DNA of 64,000 bases from Streptomyces xanthochromogenes (GTDB lineage Bacteria > Actinomycetota > Actinomycetes > Streptomycetales > Streptomycetaceae), in the NCBI RefSeq assembly GCF_014650455.1, contig NZ_BMUZ01000022.1, positions 1 through 64,000 of the forward strand, read 5' to 3'. The notes beneath the pieces were generated by a model. That model saw only the letters and a list, made by a program, of their open reading frames with translations. It made no database searches and had not been told where the DNA came from. Of this stretch, positions 1-7,992 are shown one piece after another; positions within the stretch are counted from its first letter, which is position 1; each line of letters begins with the position of its first letter. The position numbers and the translations under genes were made by a program.

Positions 1-55
1 CGCGCGGCACATGCAAGGCAGTTGGACAGCAGGCAGGGAACGGGGGAAGCATTTC

Positions 56-493
56 GTGTCGGCTTGGGACATCAAACCATCCGGTGTTTCGGGTGTGTTG
101 AAGAAGACGGCGACGGCGGCCGAGAGCATGTCGAAGGCCGGGACCGCGATGCAGGAAAGCCTGAAATCGGCCGCCACCAGCGCGGGCACCATCTCCGGCC
201 CGTACTGCGGCGAGGCCCCCATCGGCCCCGTCGGCGGCGCACTCGGCGAATTCATGCAGCACAAAGCACAAGAACTCGGCTACATAGCCGTACGCACCGA
301 ACATTCACTCAACGGGGCGTACGACGCGACGACGGAATACGTCAAGGGTGACCTCGACATGGCCGCGAACAAGCAGAAACAGGCCGTCAAGGAACCCGTC
401 GTCAACGACCAGGGCCAGGAACTCGGCCCCGACGGCAAACCCGTCCCACAGCCCCCCGCGCAGCCCGCCGACAAGCCGGGGGGCCACAAGTGA
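56..493 (+). CDS. DUF6507 family protein, toxin-locus helper
   Basis: A 145-residue, helix-prone soluble protein beginning MSAWDIKPSGVSGVLKK. The opening tryptophan plus the K-P-x-G-V pattern and the later EYVKGDLDMAANKQKQA stretch match the DUF6507 family of Streptomyces as I know it; such short helical proteins accompany secreted polymorphic toxins in actinobacteria. I chose GTG at 56 because GGGGGAAG lies 7 bases upstream; an ATG at 11 in the same frame has no ribosome site and would add 15 atypical residues. The Pro-rich tail (PQPPAQPADKPGG) looks disordered. The stop overlaps the toxin start by GTGA, so the two are probably translationally coupled. The role as an export or folding partner is inference. 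Confidence 0.72.
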   Translation: MSAWDIKPSGVSGVLKKTATAAESMSKAGTAMQESLKSAATSAGTISGPYCGEAPIGPVGGALGEFMQHKAQELGYIAVRTEHSLNGAYDATTEYVKGDLDMAANKQKQAVKEPVVNDQGQELGPDGKPVPQPPAQPADKPGGHK

Positions 494-3117
494 GCAAGGA
501 CGTCATCGACCCCGCCGGCATCCCCATGTTCACCGGCAACCTCGAACAGCTCGGCAAGGACGCCGCCGCCCTCACCCAGCAGGCCGGCGAGTTCCGCGAC
601 GGCGGCTCCAACGTCCACAAGGAATTCCAGGGCCTGTCCGCCTGCTACCAGGCACCCGAGGCCGACCAGCTGTTCGCCACCACCCTGCCCGTCAAGACGA
701 AGGCCGACGACTTCGCCGACGGCCTGGAAAAAGCCGCCGCCGCCCTCACCGAGTACGAGACCCAGGTCAAACCCCTCGTCGACAAACTCAAAAGCCTCCG
801 CACCGAAGCATTCGCGTTCACCGACAGCATCGCCGGCGACGACCACTGGCGCCGCGACCAGAAGAAGATCGACCACAACGAACGCCTCATGAGCGACGTC
901 GGCGCCACCGTCGCCGCGTTCACCGACGCCGAACGCGCCTGCCACGACAAAATCACCGCCCTCGTCAACGGCAGCAAACTCACCGTCGACGACGGCACCC
1001 ACAAACCCGGCATGTACGGATTCTCCGCCGACGCCCTCCAGCACGCCGAGGAAACCCCCTGGGGCGGCCACGCCCAACGCGAATACACCGGCCTGCGCTG
1101 GCTGTGGGAACAGACCAAATCATTCGTCTGGGACGGATTCATCGTCGACGGGATCTGGGGCACCGTCAAAGGCCTCGGCACCCTCGTCGGCACCGACGGC
1201 TGGGACAAAGCCGGCCAGGCCTGGACCGGCCTCGCCAAACTCGCCACCGGCCTCGCCATCACCGCCACCCCCCTCGGCGGCATGTTCTGGACCGTCCCCG
1301 ACAAACAACTCCCCTCCTGGCTCCGCGACTCCCGCACCGCCATGAAGGAAACCGGCAAAGCACTCGTCGCCTGGGACGAATGGGGCAAAAACCCGGCCCG
1401 CGCCGCCGGCGGCGTCACCTTCAACGTCCTCACCACCGTCTTCACCGGCGGCGCCGGCAGCGCCGCCAAGGGCGGAGCCGTCGCCAAGGTCCTCTCCGTC
1501 ACCGGCAAGGTCGCCAAAGTCGTCGACCCCATGACCTACATCGCCAAAGCCGGAAAATTCGGCGTCATCAAAGTCGGCGACCTCTTCGGCAACCTCAAGA
1601 ACATCACCAACGGCCGCTACGCCGACGTCCTCGCCCACGGCGGCACCTTCAACATCGACGGCACCTACGCCAAAAACGCCGACCTCCCCGTCGTCAAAGG
1701 CAACTACATCGAATGGCCCGGAGGCAGCCGCCTCAACCTCGACGACGGCACCGTCATCAAACCCGACGGCACCACCTCCGCAGCCAAAGTCGAACTCAGC
1801 GCCGACGACATCGCCCACCTCAAAAACACCCTCCCCCACATCGACACACCCACCCCCGCAGCCATCAAGGAACCGGCGCTCGCCGGCGCACACGTGCCCG
1901 GCGGCACCGCCCACGACCTGGGCCACGCCCCCGGCGGCACCGCGCACGACCTCGGCCGGGGCGCGGCCAACGACCTCGACCGGGGTGCGACGGGCGGGAC
2001 GCACGGCGGAACTCCGGCGGCGGGCGACACCGCGGGCCACGCCGCAGGCCACACCGGGGAGGCCGGCACCCACTCCGGCGGCCACGGCACGGGCGGCCAC
2101 GACGGCGGCTCGGGCGGCCACGAGTCCGGCCACGGCGGTGGCGCGGGGAACGACGGCGGTCACGTGCCCGGCGAGCACGGCACGCCCGGCGGCGGCCACG
2201 ACGCCGACCCGCCGGCCGGCCGCCGCACGACCGAGCAGGAACTGGAGATCAAGCGCCAGCAGGTGGAGCGCGCCAACAGCGACCCGGCGTGGTTCAAGGA
2301 GCACTACCGGTCGAACGGCTACCGGCGCTTCAGCAAGGTGGACGGGGGATACGGGCAGGAGCTCCCGCAGCTGAGCAAGGACCCGTCCCGCCCCGGCAAG
2401 TGGATCGCCACGGACAATCTTCCGCCGGCGATCCGCGAGCACTACGTCTACGGCCCGAACCGCGCCCCCGGAACCCGGGCCGGTCTGACCCACGATGCGT
2501 TGCAGCATCTGGACGACCAGGCGGCCAGGCGCGATCACGCCATCGCGGCCGACCGGGCCGCGGAGGACCAGCTGGAGGCTGCCGAAAAGGCGTATGCGGC
2601 CCACCCCACACCGGAGTTGGCCGATGCCATGGCGCAGGCCGACGCGCACCACTCGCCGCTGCACGGCCAAATGGGCAAGCAGAGCGAGCTGTTCGGTGAG
2701 GAGGTGGCCGAGTACCACGCGGTGCCCGAGCACTTCCCCGGCGCCAAGCGGGTGGACGACGGGGCGTTCGGCAACAACCGGTTCGACCAGATCTACGTGA
2801 CCAAGGACGGCCGTTACCTGGTCGTGGAGGCCAAGGGCTCGAAGACGGCCTCGTTGGGCACGCGCAAGGGTCTGACCGGTCGAAGGGTGACGCAGGGCAC
2901 GCGTGAATACTTCGAAACGATCCTCAAGGAGATGGACAAGCGCGCCAAGAAGGCCAAGGGGTCGCCCGAAGGCAGGGCCGAAGCGGCACTGATGGCCAAC
3001 CTCAAGAAGGCGCTCCAGGACGGGAAGGTCGACTACGTCCTGGTCAAGGCCGACTCGGACGGCGCTAAGTACGCTGGCTACGAGATGAAAGAGTTCGACC
3101 TCTCGGTTAGGAAGTAA
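490..3117 (+). CDS. Polymorphic toxin with PD-(D/E)XK-like nuclease C-terminus
   Basis: 875 residues without a clear N-terminal signal peptide. Order seen: a helical WXG/LXG-like N-terminus (about 1-180); a hydrophobic, Gly/Ala-rich middle resembling pre-toxin regions (about 250-345); a Gly/His/Thr-rich low-complexity linker (about 460-577); then a charged C-terminal module. At its end lies Asp766, then the strand LVVEAKGS with Glu780 and Lys782, the D-(x)n-E-x-K arrangement of the PD-(D/E)XK nuclease fold. A nucleic-acid-cutting activity is therefore likely but inferred. The N-terminal two thirds use AAA-lysine and C-ending codons almost exclusively, while the C-terminal third uses AAG and is less biased, as expected for exchangeable toxin tips. 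It is overlapped by the DUF6507 gene upstream and followed after 5 bases by the immunity gene. Confidence 0.75.
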   Translation: MSKDVIDPAGIPMFTGNLEQLGKDAAALTQQAGEFRDGGSNVHKEFQGLSACYQAPEADQLFATTLPVKTKADDFADGLEKAAAALTEYETQVKPLVDKLKSLRTEAFAFTDSIAGDDHWRRDQKKIDHNERLMSDVGATVAAFTDAERACHDKITALVNGSKLTVDDGTHKPGMYGFSADALQHAEETPWGGHAQREYTGLRWLWEQTKSFVWDGFIVDGIWGTVKGLGTLVGTDGWDKAGQAWTGLAKLATGLAITATPLGGMFWTVPDKQLPSWLRDSRTAMKETGKALVAWDEWGKNPARAAGGVTFNVLTTVFTGGAGSAAKGGAVAKVLSVTGKVAKVVDPMTYIAKAGKFGVIKVGDLFGNLKNITNGRYADVLAHGGTFNIDGTYAKNADLPVVKGNYIEWPGGSRLNLDDGTVIKPDGTTSAAKVELSADDIAHLKNTLPHIDTPTPAAIKEPALAGAHVPGGTAHDLGHAPGGTAHDLGRGAANDLDRGATGGTHGGTPAAGDTAGHAAGHTGEAGTHSGGHGTGGHDGGSGGHESGHGGGAGNDGGHVPGEHGTPGGGHDADPPAGRRTTEQELEIKRQQVERANSDPAWFKEHYRSNGYRRFSKVDGGYGQELPQLSKDPSRPGKWIATDNLPPAIREHYVYGPNRAPGTRAGLTHDALQHLDDQAARRDHAIAADRAAEDQLEAAEKAYAAHPTPELADAMAQADAHHSPLHGQMGKQSELFGEEVAEYHAVPEHFPGAKRVDDGAFGNNRFDQIYVTKDGRYLVVEAKGSKTASLGTRKGLTGRRVTQGTREYFETILKEMDKRAKKAKGSPEGRAEAALMANLKKALQDGKVDYVLVKADSDGAKYAGYEMKEFDLSVRK

Positions 3118-3122
3118 CCCGG

Positions 3123-3989
3123 ATGACCCAGATTTCCCGCACGCCGTACGACCCGGGCGAGAACTCTGCCGAGTGGCTCGCGGAGATCGACGAGCAGACG
3201 CTTCAGGAGATCGAGCGCGTCGAGCAGGCGCCGGACATGTTCGGACTCTCCTTCGGCAGCACGCTCAGCACCGCCTTCACGCACTGCCTCCACGACCCGA
3301 CCGCGAACGCGAGCGAGACGTGGGAGGCGTGGGTCGCCGCCATGCAGACCGGGTCCGCGCTCTTCGCCTCCGCGACGGCGCCGGAGGGGACCACGGTCGA
3401 GTGCATGATCGCGCACGAGAAGCGGACCGTCCCCGCCCTCGGCGGGCCCACGCACTTCACCGACCCCGGCACCTGGCTCCAGGCGTTCTGGCTCGCCATC
3501 ATCTGCCGCGACCAGGCCCGGATGACCCAACTGGCCAACGTGCCGCTGGAGTTGCTGCGCGGCTCGGGGGCCGAGTTCGAGGAGTACATCTACCACTGGG
3601 TCGACGCGCTCCAGACGTACTGGCTCGAACGCGAGGGCCTGGGCGACAAGTTGGTCGCCGCGTTCGACGGCACCAACCCGGAGAACCTGCGGTTCGTCGA
3701 CCGTGAGCTGATGCTCAAGATCCTCTATCCCCCGCTGAACGTCTTCTACCGCTTCATCACCCAGGACCACGAGGAGTTCGACAAGGCCCTTCTCCAAGCG
3801 GTCCAGCTGCACCACGAGTACTGGACCGCCGACGCGGAGCGCGCCGAGGACCTCGACGGGGCCATCGCCCTCGCCCCGCTCGCCCTCGCCTGCCTCGGCT
3901 ACGACGCCGGGCGGCCGATCACGATCGAGTCCGAGTACCTCCCCGAGAACCTGCTCGACCGCAGCTGGCTCGGCGAGTTCCCGACGTAG
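3123..3989 (+). CDS. Imm49 family immunity protein
   Basis: 288-residue, acidic, all-helical soluble protein. The stretch PLNVFYRFITQDHEEFDKAL followed by HHEYWTADAER and a C-terminal A-L-A-C-L-G-Y-D motif matches the Imm49 immunity family, which protects cells from their own or neighbours' polymorphic toxins. AGGAAG sits 8 bases before the ATG, inside the toxin's last codons, and only 5 bases separate the two genes, so it is co-expressed with the toxin. By position it should neutralise the nuclease-like C-terminus of the 490-3117 protein. An acidic immunity protein facing a basic toxin tip (KRAKKAKG, RKGLTGRR) fits direct binding, which is inference. Confidence 0.85.
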   Translation: MTQISRTPYDPGENSAEWLAEIDEQTLQEIERVEQAPDMFGLSFGSTLSTAFTHCLHDPTANASETWEAWVAAMQTGSALFASATAPEGTTVECMIAHEKRTVPALGGPTHFTDPGTWLQAFWLAIICRDQARMTQLANVPLELLRGSGAEFEEYIYHWVDALQTYWLEREGLGDKLVAAFDGTNPENLRFVDRELMLKILYPPLNVFYRFITQDHEEFDKALLQAVQLHHEYWTADAERAEDLDGAIALAPLALACLGYDAGRPITIESEYLPENLLDRSWLGEFPT

Positions 3990-4018
3990 ACAGCCGGCGG
4001 ATGCGCCCGGGAAACGAC

Positions 4019-4064
4019 CGAGCGGGGCTTCGGACGGCCAACCGGCCGCCCGAAGCCCCGCTCG
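4019..4064. terminator. Bidirectional terminator between imm49 and purA
   Basis: A perfect 15-bp stem (CGAGCGGGGCTTCGG at 4019-4033 with its complement at 4050-4064) and a 16-base loop lie between two convergent genes. It can terminate both the toxin/immunity operon and purA. Confidence 0.85.
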
Positions 4065-4101
4065 TCGGATCACGCGCCTGCGGGTCCCCCCGCCGGCTCG
4101 C

Positions 4102-5385
4102 CTACAGGAAGGAGTTGATCTCGATCGTCTCGGTACGGCCGGGGCCGACACCGATCGCGGAGATCGGCGCCCCGGACATCTCCTCCAGGGCCTTCACGTA
4201 GGCCTTCGCGTTCTTCGGCAGCTCGTCGAAGGTCTTGGCCTTGGTGATGTCCTCGGACCATCCCGGCAGCTTCTCGTAGATCGGCTTCGCGTGGTGGAAG
4301 TCGGTCTGGGAGTACGGGAGTTCCTCGACGCGCTTGCCGTCGATCTCGTACGCGACACACACCGGGATCTCCTCCCAGCCGGTCAGCACGTCCAGCTTGG
4401 TGAGGAAGAAGTCGGTCAGGCCGTTCACGCGGGTCGCGTACCGGGCGATCGGTGCGTCGAACCAGCCGCAGCGGCGGTCACGGCCGGTGGTGACACCGCG
4501 CTCGCCGCCGATGCGGCGCAGCGCCTCGCCGTCCTCGTCGAACAGCTCGGTCGGGAACGGGCCCGCGCCGACACGGGTCGTGTAGGCCTTGAGGATGCCG
4601 ATCACGCGGCTGATCTTCGTCGGGCCCACGCCCGCACCCGTGCAGGCGCCGCCCGCGGTCGGGTTCGAGGAGGTGACGAAGGGATACGTGCCGTGGTCGA
4701 CGTCGAGCAGGGTGCCCTGGCCGCCCTCGAAGAGCACGACCTTGTCGTCGTCGAGCGCCTTGTTCAGGATGAGCGTGGTGTCGGCGACGAACGGCCTGAG
4801 CTGCTCCGCGTACTGGAGCATCTCTTCGACGATCTTCCCGGCCTCGATCGCGCGGCGGTTGTAGACCTTGGCGAGCAGCTGGTTCTTGCCCTCAAGGGCC
4901 GCCTCGACCTTCTGTTCCAGGATCGACTCGTCGTAGAGGTCCTGGACGCGGATGCCGACGCGGTTGATCTTGTCCGCGTAGGTCGGGCCGATGCCGCGGC
5001 CGGTGGTTCCGATCTTGCGCTTGCCGAGGAAGCGCTCGGAGACCTTGTCGAGCGTGACGTTGTACGGCGTGATCAGGTGAGCGTTACCGCTGATCAGGAG
5101 CTTGGACGTGTCGACGCCTCGCTCGTTCAGTCCGCTCAGCTCGGAGAGCAGGACCGCCGGGTCGACGACGACTCCGTTACCGATCACCGGGGTGCACCCC
5201 GGTGAGAGGATCCCGGAAGGGAGAAGATGCAGCGCGTACTTCTGGTCGCCTACGACGACCGTGTGGCCGGCATTGTTGCCGCCCTGGTAACGCACCACAT
5301 AGTCAACGGATCCACCGAGGAGGTCGGTGGCCTTTCCCTTGCCCTCGTCACCCCACTGAGCACCGAGCAGCACAAGTGCGGGCAC
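4102..5385 (-). CDS. purA: Adenylosuccinate synthetase
   Basis: 427 residues, full length for the family. It joins IMP and aspartate using GTP to make adenylosuccinate, the first committed step from IMP to AMP. The N-terminus carries the phosphate loop GAQWGDEGKGK with the catalytic Asp, followed by NAGHTVV; GTGRGIGPTYADK and CGWFDAPIARYA are also typical. The start is GTG with GGAAGGGG upstream. It is transcribed alone, divergent from the diacylglycerol-kinase-like gene and closed by the 4019-4064 hairpin. Housekeeping gene with no oddities seen. Confidence 0.98.
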   Translation of the reverse strand: MPALVLLGAQWGDEGKGKATDLLGGSVDYVVRYQGGNNAGHTVVVGDQKYALHLLPSGILSPGCTPVIGNGVVVDPAVLLSELSGLNERGVDTSKLLISGNAHLITPYNVTLDKVSERFLGKRKIGTTGRGIGPTYADKINRVGIRVQDLYDESILEQKVEAALEGKNQLLAKVYNRRAIEAGKIVEEMLQYAEQLRPFVADTTLILNKALDDDKVVLFEGGQGTLLDVDHGTYPFVTSSNPTAGGACTGAGVGPTKISRVIGILKAYTTRVGAGPFPTELFDEDGEALRRIGGERGVTTGRDRRCGWFDAPIARYATRVNGLTDFFLTKLDVLTGWEEIPVCVAYEIDGKRVEELPYSQTDFHHAKPIYEKLPGWSEDITKAKTFDELPKNAKAYVKALEEMSGAPISAIGVGPGRTETIEINSFL

Positions 5386-5499
5386 AGGCGTACACCCCTT
5401 CCGGGCGGGGCATGTCCAAGGTCAGGGGCATACGCGTTCCATATGTGGATGCGTACACCATGGGCCTGAACCGAAGAACGCTTGCCCCGGAATAGACGA

Positions 5500-5527
5500 A
5501 GCCCCTGGCGCAATAGCGCAAGGGGCT
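5500..5527. terminator. Hairpin in the purA / kinase divergent gap
   Basis: AGCCCCT, then GGCGC, loop AATA, GCGC, and AGGGGCT form a near-perfect stem between two divergent genes, where a terminator is not expected. It lies 35 bases upstream of the GTG at 5562, so it could be in that gene's leader or insulate the two promoters. No U-tract is present. Whether it terminates, attenuates or does neither cannot be decided from sequence. Confidence 0.5.
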
Positions 5528-5561
5528 CTTGCACAAAGATGCTACCCGAGGAAGGACCGAG

Positions 5562-6368
5562 GTGTCGGCTGCGCACCAGCTCGTCGTGCTCATCGACCCG
5601 GTCGCCCGCCGTATTGACGGCGAGTCCGTACGGATCGCGAAAGATGTGCTGTGTGCGGGAGCACAGGCGAAGATCTGCTGGCCCGAGGGGCCACAGGAGT
5701 TCGCGAAGGCACTGGCCCGCAGGGGCGGACGGCGCACCGTGGTGGTCGGCGACGACCAGGCGCTGCTACGCGCGGTGACCACCCTGTACCGGGAGCGTGA
5801 GCTCGACCGGGGCGCTCTGGCGCTGGTTCCGGTGGGCTCGGCGGATTCCCTGGAGCTGGCCCGCACGCTCGGGGTGCCGCTGGGCGCGGTGGCGGCCGCG
5901 CGGGCCGCCCTGGAGGGCGCCGGGCGCCGGCTCGACCTCCTCGTCGACGACAGCGACCAGGTGGTGCTCGGCGCGCTCCGCGTCCCCGCCCCGCATCCGG
6001 TCCGGGCCCGGCCCGCGCCGCCGACGGTGTGGGGCGCGGCCCGCTCGGCGCTGCGCTCCCTGGTGCGGGCGCCGGCCCCGGTGTCCGCGGCCGTCGCGCA
6101 CCGGCTGCGCGTGGAGGCCGACGGGGTGCTCCTCAGCGACCTGGACCGGCCGGTGGCGGGCGTGTCGGTGGCCTCGGCGGACGGGCTCGCGCAGGTGGTG
6201 GTGCACGGGCGCACCGGCGAGCGGGCGCGGGCGGCGGCGCGGGCCGTGACGATCTCGGGCCCGGTGGGCGGCTTCCGCTACCGGGCGGACCAGATCGTGG
6301 CGGGCCCGGTCCGCACGCGGACGTGGACCGTGCGGGCGGCCGCCTGGGAGCTGGTCCTGCCCACCTGA
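5562..6368 (+). CDS. Diacylglycerol-kinase-like catalytic domain protein
   Basis: 268 residues, soluble. It opens with VSAAHQLVVLIDPVARRIDGESVRIAKDVL and contains a G-D-D-Q-A-L segment and LALVPVGSADSLELARTLGVP, which recall the nucleotide-binding part of diacylglycerol/lipid kinases (normally GGDGT and GTGNDxARxL); here both motifs are degenerate. The product name is therefore the usual one for this purA neighbour, not proof of activity. GTG at 5562 was chosen for the GAGGAAGG 7 bases upstream; a TTG at 5529 lies inside the upstream hairpin region. Strongly Ala/Arg/Val-rich. Confidence 0.6.
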   Translation: MSAAHQLVVLIDPVARRIDGESVRIAKDVLCAGAQAKICWPEGPQEFAKALARRGGRRTVVVGDDQALLRAVTTLYRERELDRGALALVPVGSADSLELARTLGVPLGAVAAARAALEGAGRRLDLLVDDSDQVVLGALRVPAPHPVRARPAPPTVWGAARSALRSLVRAPAPVSAAVAHRLRVEADGVLLSDLDRPVAGVSVASADGLAQVVVHGRTGERARAAARAVTISGPVGGFRYRADQIVAGPVRTRTWTVRAAAWELVLPT

Positions 6369-6372
6369 CCCC

Positions 6373-6396
6373 GGGGCCCCGCGACGAAGGGGCCCC
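6373..6396. terminator. GGGGCCCC hairpin between convergent genes
   Basis: Two self-complementary GGGGCCCC blocks separated by 8 bases sit 5 bases after the kinase-like stop. They can pair as a strong GC hairpin for both the kinase-like gene and the convergent GbsR/MarR gene. Confidence 0.7.
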
Positions 6397-6437
6397 GCGA
6401 TCAGCGGGGTGGGAGCTCCGCGATCAGCGGGGTGGGA
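6395..6437. repeat. 20-bp tandem duplication over the regulator's stop codon
   Basis: The 20-mer CCGCGATCAGCGGGGTGGGA occurs at 6395-6414 and again, identically, at 6418-6437. The second copy encodes the end of the minus-strand regulator including its TGA; the first lies just past it. A recent slippage duplication is the simplest reading. Confidence 0.85.
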
Positions 6438-7011
6438 TCGGAGGGAGGTCGAGGGTGGTGCGGTGCTCGCGCCAGCGGTCCATCAGCTGGGACAGCTCGC
6501 CGTGCAGGAACGTGAAGAACGCCGCCGTCTCCGCCATCCGCGCCCCGGCCGCCGTGCCGGGGCCGCCCGCGCTCGCGACGCCTTCCCGCATGACCTGCTC
6601 CCAGCGGGTCAGTATCCGGTCGCGGTTGGTGAAGGTCTCGTACCAGAGCTCGTTGTGCAGGACGTACCGGTCGCGCCGGGAGCCGGGCTCGCGTTCGCGG
6701 CCGACCATGTTGACCTGGGACAGGTAACGGACCGCGCCCGAGACGGCGGCCGGGCTGATCCGCAGCGCCGAGGCCAGTTCGGCCGAGGTCATCGAGCCGG
6801 CCTCGGAGACGAGCAGGGCCGCGAAGACGCGGGCCGCCATCCGCTGCATGCCCGCCTCCGCGAGTTCGGAGGCGAACCGTTCGACGAACCTGCCCACCGC
6901 GTCCTCGTCCCGCCCCTGCGGCCTGCCCACCGCGTCCGCCCCGTCCGGCACCTGCTGCTCCTCGTCCACGCCGTCTTCCACGCCGTCTTCCGCGCTGTCC
7001 ACACCGCTCAT
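6424..7011 (-). CDS. GbsR/MarR family transcriptional regulator
   Basis: 195 residues. After an acidic N-terminus (about 1-40) comes a winged helix-turn-helix: MTSAELASALRISPAAVSGAVRYL, then the wing VGREREPGSRRDRYVL, and a helical C-terminus. This layout (FVERFASELAEAGMQRMAARVFAALLVSEAG) is that of GbsR/MarR-type regulators, which in Streptomyces usually sit divergently to ABC-2 exporters and repress them. ATG at 7011 is the only good start; the frame stays open far upstream but over the antisense of the transporter. The 75-base shared gap contains an inverted repeat that is the likely operator. Confidence 0.85.
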   Translation of the reverse strand: MSGVDSAEDGVEDGVDEEQQVPDGADAVGRPQGRDEDAVGRFVERFASELAEAGMQRMAARVFAALLVSEAGSMTSAELASALRISPAAVSGAVRYLSQVNMVGREREPGSRRDRYVLHNELWYETFTNRDRILTRWEQVMREGVASAGGPGTAAGARMAETAAFFTFLHGELSQLMDRWREHRTTLDLPPIPPR

Positions 7012-7050
7012 GGCCTCGACCCTATCGGCTCCTTCATACGCTTCCTTATC

Positions 7051-7074
7051 TTCACAACTTCGTGAAAGTACAGT
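7051..7074 (+). promoter_or_regulatory. Predicted operator and -10 box of the exporter operon
   Basis: TTCAC (7051-7055) and GTGAA (7062-7066) form an inverted repeat directly upstream of a TACAGT -10-like hexamer (7069-7074). From that box, transcription would begin about 7081, only some 6 bases before the ATG at 7087. No Shine-Dalgarno is visible, so the mRNA may be (nearly) leaderless. Binding by the divergent regulator is inference. Confidence 0.5.
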
Positions 7075-7086
7075 ACGTTCAAAAAC

Positions 7087-7992
7087 ATGACGAAGGCAAT
7101 CGCGGTCGCCGGACTGCACAAGTCGTTCGGGCGCACCCACGCCCTCGACGGGCTCGACCTCGCCGTCGAGGCCGGCGAGGTCCACGGCTTCCTCGGCCCC
7201 AACGGCTCGGGGAAGTCCACCACCATCCGGGTGCTGCTCGGCCTGCTGCGTGCCGACTCCGGCACGGCGCGGCTGCTCGGCCGCGACCCGTGGGCCGACG
7301 CCGTGGACCTGCACCGCCACGTGGCGTACGTGCCCGGCGACGTGACCCTGTGGCGCAACCTCTCCGGCGGTGAAGTCATCGACCTGTACGGCAGGTTGAG
7401 GGGCGGCCGACTCGACCCTGCCCGCCGCCGGGACCTCGTCGCACGCTTCGAGCTCGACCCGACGAAGAAGGGCCGCACCTACTCCAAGGGCAACCGGCAG
7501 AAGGTGGCCCTGGTCGCCGCGTTCGCCTCCGACGTCGACGTACTGATCCTCGACGAGCCGACCTCCGGGCTCGACCCGCTCATGGAGGAGGTCTTCCAGG
7601 ACTGCGTCAAGGAGGAGCGCGACCGCGGCCGGACCGTGCTGCTCTCCTCGCACCTTCTGAGCGAGGTGGAGAGCCTCTGCGACCGGGTCAGCATCATCCG
7701 CCGGGGCCGGACGGTGGAGACGGGCTCCCTCGCGGAGCTGCGCCACCTGACACGGACGTCCGTCACCGCCGAACTGGCAAGCGCCCCAGCCGGGTTGACG
7801 CACCTTCCCGGTGTGCACGACCTCGATGTGCGGGGCCGCCACGTCAAACTCCAGGTCGACACGGACAAGCTGGACGCGGTGCTGCGCTCGCTCACCGCGT
7901 CGGGCGTGCGGTCCCTGACCTCGACGCCGCCGACCCTGGAGGAGCTGTTCCTGCGCCACTACACGGGGGCCGAGGAGGTGGCCGCGCGATGA
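7087..7992 (+). CDS. ABC-2 exporter ATP-binding protein
   Basis: 301 residues; energises the permease encoded next. Walker A GPNGSGKST at 37-45, a signature in the form YSKGNRQK (about 132-139) in place of LSGGQ, Walker B LILDEPTSGLDP near 153-163, and the H-loop SSHLLSEVE. This variant signature and the C-terminal extension are typical of drug and polyketide exporter ATPases of the DrrA-like group. The stop overlaps the permease start by ATGA. No ribosome site precedes the ATG, consistent with a leaderless start. Substrate unknown. Confidence 0.93.
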   Translation: MTKAIAVAGLHKSFGRTHALDGLDLAVEAGEVHGFLGPNGSGKSTTIRVLLGLLRADSGTARLLGRDPWADAVDLHRHVAYVPGDVTLWRNLSGGEVIDLYGRLRGGRLDPARRRDLVARFELDPTKKGRTYSKGNRQKVALVAAFASDVDVLILDEPTSGLDPLMEEVFQDCVKEERDRGRTVLLSSHLLSEVESLCDRVSIIRRGRTVETGSLAELRHLTRTSVTAELASAPAGLTHLPGVHDLDVRGRHVKLQVDTDKLDAVLRSLTASGVRSLTSTPPTLEELFLRHYTGAEEVAAR

